Assembly: GCA_950097015.1 (NCBI GenBank)
Contig: CATNEN010000007.1
Location: 11,595,001 to 11,659,000 of the forward strand
Length of the DNA stretch: 64,000 bases
Reading direction: 5' to 3'
Source of the DNA: Macrostomum hystrix
Taxonomy: Eukaryota > Platyhelminthes > Macrostomidae
Positions 37,017 to 44,960 of the stretch are shown here, piece after piece. The first letter of the stretch is position 1; every line of letters begins with the position of its first letter. The translations under genes and the position numbers were made by a program. The notes beneath the pieces were generated by a model. That model worked only from the letters and a program-made list of their open reading frames with translations. It had not been told where the DNA came from and searched no databases.

Positions 37017-38438
37017 CTAAACGGCGTTCAGCAGAGGCCGCTGTTCAGAATTCGAGTCTGGAACTTCACTCACGTTGCCGTCATGGGCGGCCGAATCTGG
37101 AAACTCAGAAAGCTGTGAGGCGATGGGCAGCGTGACGAATTTGTGGTAGGTGAAGCAGCTCAGGAGACACGGTATGGCGATCAGGTGGTAGACGCAGAAC
37201 AGGGGCTTCTGTCCGCGTCCGCTGATTTCGTCCACGACAAGGAGAACCAGTCGACCGAAAAAGTAGCGAAGTCCCCACACCGTGAACATGACGCCTAGGA
37301 TCAGGCACTGGGCACTTCCTGGCAGAATGCTGCAACCGAGGTCGTAGGCCGCGACCATCACAAGCATCTCGGACACCCCGTCCAGGATGGATACAGTGGT
37401 GTACACAGCCACTGTCGCTGACGCATTGCTCAGCCCCAATGCGGTGACAACAGCGAGAAACAGCTCGACCGCAGCCTTCAGCAGGATGCCCGGCAGCAGT
37501 CGCTTGGACACGGACAGCCTTCTCGGACTTCTGAAAGCGAAAAGTATAAACGGCGGCATCAGAACCAGCATGCTGAAGTACTGTACACAGTTGGGTGACA
37601 GCCAGGGATGCTTGGCGATGTCCACCGTCGCATTGAGGAAGTAGCTCATTTCCGCTACATAAACCTTTTCTCGCGCCTCACTTTGAAAGGCCAGGAACAG
37701 AATCAGCGCCGAGAAGACTTGGAAATACTTGACCATCCGCCTTATCGTGGGCAGTTCAAATGCCTCATCCTCACGGACTTCGGGTAGAAGCAGTGTCAGA
37801 ATCAGGAAGAGAACACTGAGGGCAATGAACACAAGCGTGAACTTCTGGCCAAAAGCCCGAAAGCAGGCCAACTGCAAAAGAGGCACACTCATGAGGTCTC
37901 CCAACTCGAATGCCGCGTAGTAGATCAGGGAAACCACCGTGCACAGCTTGTCCTTTCGGTACCAGCGAAACATGGCGAGGTTAATATTCGAATGTATCAG
38001 TCCGACGAACAATGGGACGGCTAGCCAAGCTACATCGGTCATGCCGGATCTCTGACACACGAGGCCGAGTTGCACTGCCCCTGACAGGAGAACTGTAGAC
38101 AGCAGCATCACGAAGCCGCCGATCTGGAGAACCCTTTTGCAACCGAGCCAAGCGCTGGACAATGCCCCTCCGACAATCGGCAGCATGTACCTGCCAACGT
38201 AAACCCACTCTGTGAATGTTAGTCCGAAGTCAGACGGGTCGTACGGTTTGCTGCCTTCAAGGCTGCAGCTCGGTCCGCTGTTCTCAGACTCCGTATTGTT
38301 TTCAAGGTGAAAGTTGCCAGGATCCAGTGTGCGGAACTCGCCTACAACAAGCAGATAGACGAGCTTCATCATACTAGCCAGGAGAATGCAGTGCCAGGCC
38401 TTGGAGTGCTGCGTCATTCTTCTGCTGCTTGATGTCAT
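37017..38438 (-). CDS. POT/SLC15-like (proton-coupled oligopeptide) transporter, intronless
   Basis: A single uninterrupted ORF of 473 aa with about 11-12 hydrophobic segments. Segments that resemble the PTR2/POT family are RYMLPIVGGALSSAWLGCKR (TM2-3, compare YFTPILGAxIADSWLG), IYYAAFELGDLMSVPLLQL (TM5, compare FYxAINxGSL) and DGVSEMLVMVAAYDLGCSIL (TM10). The TM1 ExxERFxYY proton-coupling motif is not recognisable, so peptide transport is doubtful and the substrate is unknown. It is shorter than animal PEPT1/2 (about 700 aa) and lacks their large extracellular domain. The absence of introns in an intron-rich neighbourhood suggests a retrocopy, though the frame is intact. The C-terminus is hydrophilic and ends with a RPLL-type acidic dileucine-like motif. 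Other start Mets (for example residue 8) are possible. Confidence 0.72.
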   Translation of the reverse strand: MTSSSRRMTQHSKAWHCILLASMMKLVYLLVVGEFRTLDPGNFHLENNTESENSGPSCSLEGSKPYDPSDFGLTFTEWVYVGRYMLPIVGGALSSAWLGCKRVLQIGGFVMLLSTVLLSGAVQLGLVCQRSGMTDVAWLAVPLFVGLIHSNINLAMFRWYRKDKLCTVVSLIYYAAFELGDLMSVPLLQLACFRAFGQKFTLVFIALSVLFLILTLLLPEVREDEAFELPTIRRMVKYFQVFSALILFLAFQSEAREKVYVAEMSYFLNATVDIAKHPWLSPNCVQYFSMLVLMPPFILFAFRSPRRLSVSKRLLPGILLKAAVELFLAVVTALGLSNASATVAVYTTVSILDGVSEMLVMVAAYDLGCSILPGSAQCLILGVMFTVWGLRYFFGRLVLLVVDEISGRGQKPLFCVYHLIAIPCLLSCFTYHKFVTLPIASQLSEFPDSAAHDGNVSEVPDSNSEQRPLLNAV

Positions 38439-38714
38439 TTGCCAGAAAATTTATTAAAAAATCATAAACGCGGCCTCCAAGTTTTATCGAAGGCAGAAAA
38501 AAAATATTTGGTTCTTGTAAACTTCCTTGAAGCTCCATTTCCTTTTGGACGTCTGCAGGGTCCATCTATAATGGTTTGCAGCCAGGGCCCCAGTTTTCTA
38601 ATGGTTGTTTCCGCGGAAAGTTACCAGCTTTGTTTGGTTTGTGTGCGGCTGTTGATGCGCAGCGTAGAGGCAAGGGTTTGAGAGCCAGTACAGACCTACA
38701 AGGTGAAGCTCGAG

Positions 38715-38975
38715 CTAGGCATAACTCTCATTCATTTGTGTTCTGCATTCTATCGATCGGACTCGTTCCTCGTTCACACGGTCAGCAAGCTGAGCAGCGA
38801 TTTTCCGGGTGACGAATTTGTGGTAGGCGAAGCAGATCAGGTGGATGAAGAACAGAGGCTGTGAACCGGCTGTGTATTTGCGGCCCTTGCCAACATTCAG
38901 GAGCAATGCTCGGCTGATCAGGGACTGAGCACTGTTGGCCAGAACTGAGCACAACAGATCGAACGTAGCGCATCG
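38715..38975 (-). pseudogene. fragment of a second POT-like transporter copy
   Basis: On the minus strand this region reads LANSAQSLI..., then PLFFIHLICFAYHKFVTRKI and AAQLAD. These match the last part of the 37.0-kb gene (SILPGSAQCLI; FTYHKFVTLPIASQL), with deletion of the segment between. No upstream transmembrane region is attached; upstream lies the 40-bp minisatellite. It is read as a tandem-duplicate relic, in the same orientation as the intact gene. Confidence 0.68.
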
Positions 38976-39597
38976 TAGTGCCAGTCCTGTTGGCTCATGG
39001 CAGGCTTGTAGAATGCAGTGCCAGTCCTGTAGGCTCATGGCAGGCTTGTAGAATGCAGTGCCAGTCCTGTAGGCTCATGGCAGGCTTGCAGAATGCAGTG
39101 CCAGTCCTGTTGGCTCATGGCAGGCTTGCAGAATGCAGTGCCAGTCCTGTTGGCTCATGGCAGGCTTGCAGAATGCAGTGCCAGTCCTGTAGGCTCATGG
39201 CAGGCTTGCAGAATGCAGTGCCAGTCCTGTAGGCTCATGGCAGGCTTGCAGAATGCAGTGCCAGTCCTGTAGGCTCATGGCAGGCTTGCAGAATGCAGTG
39301 CCAGTCCTGTAGGCTCATGGCAGGCTTGCAGAATGCAGTGCCAGTCCTGTAGGCTCATGGCAGGCTTGCAGAATGCAGTGCCAGTCCTGTTGGCTCATGG
39401 CAGGCTTGCAGAATGCAGTGCCAGTCCTGTTGGCTCATGGCAGGCTTGCAGAATGCAGTGCCAGTCCTGTTGGCTCATGGCAGGCTTGCAGAATGCAGTG
39501 CCAGTCCTGTTGGCTCATGGCAGGCTTGCAGAATGCAGTGCCAGTCCTGTTGGCTCATGGCAGGCTTGCAGAATGCAGTGCCAGTCCTGTTGGCTAG
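38972..39597. repeat. 40-bp minisatellite next to the transporter relic
   Basis: About 15.5 units of CAGTGCCAGTCCTGTTGGCT plus CATGGCAGGCTTGCAGAATG. Units differ mainly at TTGG/TAGG and TGCAG/TGTAG. Each unit includes AGAATGCAGTGCCAG, which also occurs within the first codons of the intact transporter gene (about 38393-38407). Confidence 0.97.
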
Positions 39598-40102
39598 GCT
39601 AACAAAGTCCCGCAGCAATAAAAGTTGTTCATCTTGTGATGCCAAGATGCAAAGCTTGCCCCTGCTTGGTAATTCAGGCGGAGTTTCAAAAGTGCCTGTA
39701 GACACCGAAAATACAAGACAAAGCCCGGAAGCCCTTTTTAATGGCAGTTGAAGCAGATTTGGTTGGCTGTTTATTGAATTGAATAATTTTGGCTCTCAAA
39801 CCCAAAGAAAACAAGCCGCATACGAGCCGAATTGGCTACTCAGAGTACTAACTGATGCGCATTGTATAATACGAGTATTGCATTTCCATTTACGCTACCA
39901 TACAGGGTAAAGTATCATATGTGCAGTACAAGTAATAGGAATAAAATAAATTGAACTTGCATGCATTATATTTTTTGCACTTTTAACAAACATCAGGAAA
40001 AACAACTTAGTGCCAGCGAAGCATATTTTCTAGATAAAATCTCTCTCAAAGTCGCTCTGGGGACAATCATGCCATTGCGAACCGGGATTTCAATCAATTC
40101 TT

Positions 40103-40412
40103 TTAGTTGTGCGATTTTGGCCGCTGCTGCTGCTGCTCTTCATCCCACTCCTGCTGTTGCTGCTGCTGCTGCTGCTCTTCCTCCCACTCCTGCTGTTGCT
40201 GCTGCTGCTGCTCTTCCTCCCACTCCTGCTGTTGCTGCTGCTGCTGCTGCCCGCCGGTCGGCTGGAAGCGCTCACTGCTGGGGTTGAGCTGGTTGCTGTG
40301 GTTGTCCAGGTCGGGCTTGTCACCAGTGCCCTGGAAGCCGCGCTGGTGACCTTGGTAGATCTCATGAGTCGCACTGGTTGGACTTGTTGTCGGCAGCCGC
40401 TTTGTGGCTCAT
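40103..40412 (-). pseudogene. broken copy of the small DN-Q-NP repeat protein
   Basis: The minus strand starts ATGAGCCACAAAGCGGCTGC and continues with the family words DNKSNQC and, in another frame, GTGDKPDLDNHSNQLNP and a Gln-rich tail (QQQEWEEEQQQ-type, three repeats). Compared with the copies at 41.2-41.5 and 42.7-42.9 kb, bases are missing near 40370. This shifts the frame and brings in a TGA at codon 17. No intron at that place restores the frame, so the copy appears inactivated. Confidence 0.7.
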
Positions 40413-40552
40413 GCTGGCAGCTAATTTGTTGAGTTTGAGTTTGTTTCAGGCTCATGCTGGCAGCTAATTTGGTGAGTTTGAGTTTGTTTCAGGCTCATGC
40501 TGGCAGCTAATTTGGTGAGTTTGAGTTTGTTTCAGACTCATGCTGGTAGCTA
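40405..40552. repeat. 43-bp tandem repeat over the start of the broken gene
   Basis: About 3.4 copies of GGCTCATGCTGGCAGCTAAT plus TTGGTGAGTTTGAGTTTGTTTCA. On the minus strand every copy carries CAGCATGAGCC, the sequence around the pseudogene's ATG, so the unit arose from the 5' end of the gene. Confidence 0.9.
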
Positions 40553-40564
40553 ACCCGTGCGCAT

Positions 40565-40700
40565 TTTATTGCCGCGCTGCCCGCCGGCCCGGGCCGCCTG
40601 CCGCCGGGTCCGTGGGCGGCGGGCCGGACCGGACCGGACCCAGCCGGAGGTAGCCAGCCCGGGCCTCACCCGCCACCCGGGTGAGCAGCTAGCGGTGAGA
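40565..40700. other. very GC/CpG-rich patch, unassigned
   Basis: About 130 bp with runs such as CCCGCCGGCCCGGGCCGCC and GGACCGGACCGGACC, in sharp contrast to the flanks. No ORF or RNA signature was recognised. Confidence 0.5.
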
Positions 40701-40894
40701 CAGCACCGTCCGCATCTCCGCTTAGCCTGTCCCTAGCCTTGCCTATTCATTGCAGCAATCAATTTTGAATCAGCGATAGGGTCCCAACATTCCAAATTAC
40801 TTTGGAATGCTTGTGACAACAATCAATTCCTTGGACTCATCAACTGGTACTATTCTGCCTGAGCGCCACTGCTCAAAACCTCTCTTATTATTCC

Positions 40895-41038
40895 CCATCG
40901 CTGAAACCCACTGCTATCGCTGAAACCCACTGCTATCGCTGAAACCCACTGCTATCGCTGAAACCCACTGCTATCGCTGAAACCCACTGCTATCGCTGAA
41001 ACCCACTGCTATCGCTGAAACCCACTGCTATCGCTGAA
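40895..41038. repeat. 19-bp tandem repeat
   Basis: About 7.5 units of TATCGCTGAAACCCACTGC, nearly identical. It lies just beyond the minus-strand poly(A) signal of the next gene. Confidence 0.95.
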
Positions 41039-41082
41039 AAAAGCAAGGCAAAAAAGCTACTCAGATTGGCATTCCAAAGATG

Positions 41083-41088
41083 TTTATT
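41083..41088 (-). terminator. poly(A) signal of the 41.2-kb gene
   Basis: AATAAA on the minus strand (TTTATT as written), 150 bp after the stop codon at 41238. Confidence 0.5.
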
Positions 41089-41237
41089 TGAAGCAATTAG
41101 CAGTGCTCATTGCAGAAGATAACACTTATCAGCAAGCCTGCTTCAATCCTGCACTTCAATATTCATTCTGATTTCCGCAGTCCGGAAAAACTTGTCACTC
41201 ATTTCTCAAATCACTCTGCCCTTTTCACTCGTCTCAT

Positions 41238-41265
41238 TCACTTCTCCGCTTCGCATGATTTCTTT

Positions 41266-41311
<46 letters not shown>

Positions 41312-41474
41312 CACCAGGTGCCTGAAAGCGCTCATTGTTGGGGTTGAGCTGGTTGCTGTGGTTGCCCAGGTCGGGTTTGTCACCGGTGCCCTGGTAGGCG
41401 GACTGGTGACCGCGGTACTCAGTATGGGTGGGGTTGCACTGGTTGGACTTGTTGTCGGCAGCCGCCTTGTCCAT
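41238..41474 (-). CDS. small DN-Q-NP repeat protein with polyQ
   Basis: A single exon of 78 aa. The protein starts MDKAAADNKSNQCNP and holds two copies of one motif: DNKSNQCNPTHTEY (residues about 7-20) and DNHSNQLNPNNERF (about 37-50), consensus D-N-x3-Q-x-N-P-x4-[YF], linked by GTGDKPD. A run of about 14 Gln encoded by pure CAG follows, then a basic end. It is hydrophilic, with no signal peptide or membrane segment. Function unknown; I recognise no named family. A TATA-like box lies 40 bp upstream (41513-41523). It is paralogous to 42.7 kb, which is transcribed divergently, and to the broken 40.1-kb copy. Confidence 0.75.
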
Positions 41475-41512
41475 ATTTTGGCAGTTGTATCTGCTTATCG
41501 AACGAATTATAA

Positions 41513-41523
41513 TTTTTTTATAG
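41513..41523 (-). promoter_or_regulatory. TATA box of the 41.2-kb gene
   Basis: On the minus strand CTATAAAAAAATT lies about 40-50 bp upstream of the ATG, the expected place for a TATA box with a very short 5' UTR. Confidence 0.5.
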
Positions 41524-41759
41524 GCAGACGGATGAAATGAGTAAAGATAACAGTGGGCGCCGGGCAGCCTACCTTGAATTTTGCTTTGAGATGAGATTAG
41601 AAGCTTGATGAGAGCTAGCTGAAATACCTCCTGTATTTATGATGAGGAATGAGCCCAACATGGAACTAAACCTGAGCATGCATTGGGCTATCCAATCCAG
41701 CAGTTAAAAATATCCATGACAAATGGCGGGAATAAGGAACTGCCCCGCAACCTTCCTCA

Positions 41760-42122
41760 GCCCGCAGGGGGTGGGGGTCGGGCTGCTCACGCGAACCCGA
41801 TCCCAGCGGGACAAACCGGCCGATCAATACCGCATTTTTCAGTCGATTATCTCAACCGCAGTAGTTTGATGGGCCGTGTTTTTCATTACACCTGCCCCAA
41901 CGGGTTCAGATGTGCAGCCTACAGCACAGCCGCATGGACTGGGAGGACGCTAGTTAAGTTAGCTACTGCTGGTAGCCATTTAACAGCTGGGTGCAGAACA
42001 AATGCTGAGTTAAGTGTCTTGCTACGGAACACAATTTTTTCCAAGTGGAGATGGGAATCGAACACCCGACCTTTAAGTTGTGAGTCCCACGCTTACTCCC
42101 CACTAGACCACAAACTCCTCTA
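41760..42122 (-). mobile_element. tRNA-derived SINE copy (family B)
   Basis: The minus strand opens at about 42118 with an A-box-like TGGTCTAGTGGGGAGTAAGC and a B-box-like GGGTGTTCGATTCCC (near 42065). The core has CACCCAGCTGTTAAATGG (about 41980) and GCGGCTGTGCTGTAGGCTGC (about 41930). A 3' part (to about 41760) ends GC-rich. Core words match the copies near 0.1 kb and 54.5 kb. Not a functional tRNA: there is no cloverleaf beyond the promoter boxes. Confidence 0.68.
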
Positions 42123-42715
42123 ATAATAGGCCCTGCCAATGCCAAGGCTACGAAAGCGCTGCCAAGCAGTCATTGCAATCTCTTTCATAAGTTTTAAGTA
42201 CTCAAAGCGGAGTGAGCTACTGCAAGTAATAACCCAGGAGTAGATACGCGGTCTCGGGCTTGCAACCGCCGCTCTAAAATGAAGCCAGCTGGTTGTGTTT
42301 TCTTTCCACTGCAACAAAAGTACAAAATAATATTTTCCGGAAAGTGGTGACAACAAAAAGCAAGACGCCCGCCCCAGTCCAGAGAACTCCGGAGACTAAA
42401 GCTCAGTTAGTAAACACGCATTTTAGGGGGGTTCTCACTGGCATTGACGCTTAGTAATTTATTAGTACACGACAGTGTCTAGAAAAATTCCAAGAAAGTT
42501 TTTTTTACTAAAATTCACTATAAAACCCCTCGGCATCGCTCCAAGACCCGAAAAAATCCGGTAGTGAGAAAAATATTTTCACAACTCCAGCTCAAAATAT
42601 CCTAGCGACAAATACCTTGTGCGTAAGCTGTGGCCACTTTCTCATTGCTGTTGAATCCAGTTTCAGTGTTAACTCAACATAATCTATCCTTTGTAGAAGC
42701 ACTTCAACGAGCAAC

Positions 42716-42925
42716 ATGAGCGACAAAGCTGCAGCCGACAACAAGTCCAACCAGTGCAACCCCAACCACCCGGAGTTCCGCGGTCACCAGCCCGGCTATG
42801 TTGGCACCGGCGACAAGCCCGACCTGGACAACCACGGCAGACAGCTCAACCCCAATAATGAGCGCTACCAGCCACCTGGTGGGCAGGGCACTGCTGGACA
42901 TCAGCAGCAGCAGCCGCGCAAATGA
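42716..42925 (+). CDS. small DN-Q-NP repeat protein
   Basis: A single exon of 69 aa in an AACATGAG context. It begins MSDKAAADNKSNQCNP and carries the two-motif layout DNKSNQCNPNHPEF and DNHGRQLNPNNERY, with the linker GTGDKPDL, ending in a short QQQQPRK tail rather than long polyQ. It is hydrophilic and probably soluble; function unknown. About 70% of residues in the 60-aa core match the 41.2-kb paralogue. AATAAA lies at 43176-43181, about 250 bp downstream. Conservation between the two intact copies against divergent flanks supports coding function. Confidence 0.75.
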   Translation: MSDKAAADNKSNQCNPNHPEFRGHQPGYVGTGDKPDLDNHGRQLNPNNERYQPPGGQGTAGHQQQQPRK

Positions 42926-43175
42926 GCAGCACACCAGCGAGTGTTTGAGAACAAACTGCACTAAACTGCGGCTATTTATTCCCAAAGTGATGGGAAATCA
43001 TTAATTACACTGTAGGACAGCCTATACGCAGTTTTTGCACAATATTTCTTCAGAAAAAATAAGTAAACATTACTTTTTTACTTTGTACGATTTGTTCAAA
43101 ACATGTCTTCAACGTTTAGAACCATCTCTATGCAGCCATTGCCCAATAAGCCAAACTAAATTCACATTTACCATA

Positions 43176-43181
43176 AATAAA
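43176..43181 (+). terminator. poly(A) signal of the 42.7-kb gene
   Basis: AATAAA on the plus strand about 250 bp after the stop codon. Confidence 0.45.
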
Positions 43182-43204
43182 ATAGTAAGGAGAAGTCATC
43201 TCCC

Positions 43205-43687
43205 TTATATCTAAGACCAGTAATCTAAGACCTTCGTGTTCTTCATGGTGTGAGAAGTGCCTTTTCTCTGGGCTCCTTTATGCATTTTCGCATCAACTAG
43301 CAGCCACTCAGTTTGCCGCTTTGTAAAAATTACATGACAGACGATAGACAAGATAGACAAGATAGACAAGATAGACAAGACACAGGATAGATGAGACGGG
43401 AGATATGAGACAGGGAAGAGATGAGACACAGGAGAGGTGAGACACGGGATAGACGAAACAGGGGAGGATTGAGACAGAGATGAAATGAGACGGAAAAGAT
43501 GAGACGGTAGAGACAAGACACAGGACAGATGAGACCCAGGAGAGGATGAGAGTCTCCATCTCGATGAGAGAGATGAGACAGGGGAGAGATGTGACAGAGT
43601 ACTATAGGTGTTGGAAGGGGCAACGGGCCGGATTTGGGAGCTTTGAGGGCCGCATTTGGCCCGCGGGCCGGAGTTTGCCGACCCCTG
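43205..43687 (-). mobile_element. hAT-type transposon remnant with one terminal inverted repeat
   Basis: The minus strand from 43687 begins CAGGGGTCGGCAAACTCCGG followed by CCCGCGGGCCAAATGCGGCC. This is the terminal sequence typical of a widespread group of hAT elements (Charlie-like) and their non-autonomous derivatives. The opposite end was not found. A minus-strand frame near 43215-43330 (KRQTEWLLVDAKMHKGAQ) could be residual coding sequence but is not diagnostic. The left boundary is a guess. Confidence 0.6.
43330..43610. repeat. degenerate GA-rich tandem repeat
   Basis: It starts with four units of GATAGACAA/GATAGACAAG and passes into diverged GATGAGACAGGGGAGA-like units of about 15-30 bp. 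It lies inside the presumed hAT-derived element, whose right end is at 43687. Confidence 0.85.
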
Positions 43688-43699
43688 GACAAGATGAAT

Positions 43700-44955
43700 G
43701 CGTAATCTATTTATAGCTCGTTTTTTCCAGGAAATTTTCACCCGAGTACTGACTGTAACTGACTGTACGAGTGAGTTTTGGTCCTCCCCAAGACCACAAG
43801 CCGAGTGCATGCGCGCATGCGGGCAGGGTTGGTTGTGCTTGCAATTTCCTGGAAATTGGAAATCGCGATTTCCTGGCCCGCTATTTCTAGGAAATGGGAG
43901 CGCATTCCAGTACGTGCGATACCTGGGTCCTCTGACAGACTGTGAACAGAGTCAATAGATTTCTTGATCTGAGTATGTTAGGTGAATAGAAGCCCCTTTG
44001 TGCGCGCATATAGTAATATTTAATCCATTATGAGCCATGTGAGACAGCCGCCAGTGTACTTTTATGTGTTAGTAATCAGATTCTACTGATTACCAAAAAT
44101 CCCTTTTATAACAAATCTTTCTGGGGCCTTGCCTTTCTCACGAATGCGTTAGTTTGTGTCATTAAAAAACTAGAATCTGAATGCCATGGCACTGTCAATT
44201 TGGGCCATTCGAACCCTCTGGAAAATGCGCGAAAGAATCCAGCAACCAAACAATTAAACAAATTGGATCAGATCCCATTTTCATCATTAAAGTCCTTTGT
44301 TATTGATCTCCGGCAGTTTTGCTTCTCTAAATTGCGGATCCAAAATCTGCATCGCATTACTCATAGTAGTGAGACCTGAGTTAGAAGCGATTCGTAACAT
44401 TATACTACGTTTTTATCTATCTCGTATAAAGTATATGTCCAAAGCTAACTACTTGAAGTGTATGAGTATTTGACGTATTTGATACTGATAGCAGAATTAG
44501 TTCAGTTGAATAATAATGTTTCGCTGGGAGTGTCGCAGGAGGTTTCCTTCGTTATTCCATTTTAGGATGGCCAGACATTTCTACGAAAGCAAAAGTGCAG
44601 AAAAACATCACGTGACCCTGCCCCCGGACAGCCGGCGCAGCTGAACTTTTGCAGATGCTGCAGTGGAGCCTCACTGGCTTCTTCAAGCCTCCATTTGATG
44701 AATCGAAAGCACTGAACGCACTGCTGTTCGCATAGGCCAGATAACCACAAGTCAGCCCCAGCAATGCTCCAGCAGTTGCGCAGCCAGTGAAAGCTAATGT
44801 TATCAGTGAAAGCGCGCCTGTTATCGGGCGGGCTGGGCAGAGCAGAAGGCTGCAGCTGATAGCGGGCAGGCGACACTCGGCGCACTTGACAACAAGCTCT
44901 TCTACAAGCTGCTAAAGCTCGCTCACCGAGTTTAGTCTACGGCCAACCTGACTGG
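43700..44955. other. intergenic region upstream of the UNC-93-like gene
   Basis: AT-rich to 44540, then a more GC-rich 400 bp that could hold the promoter of the next gene. Minus-strand ORFs at 44552-44885 show no family signature. Confidence 0.4.
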
Positions 44956-44960
44956 CAGCC

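Noticed and set aside
41960-42120. Functional tRNA gene on the minus strand
   Set aside because: A- and B-box words are present but no complete cloverleaf follows, and SINE body sequence continues directly. The same holds for the heads at 1.9, 21.1 and 36.6 kb.
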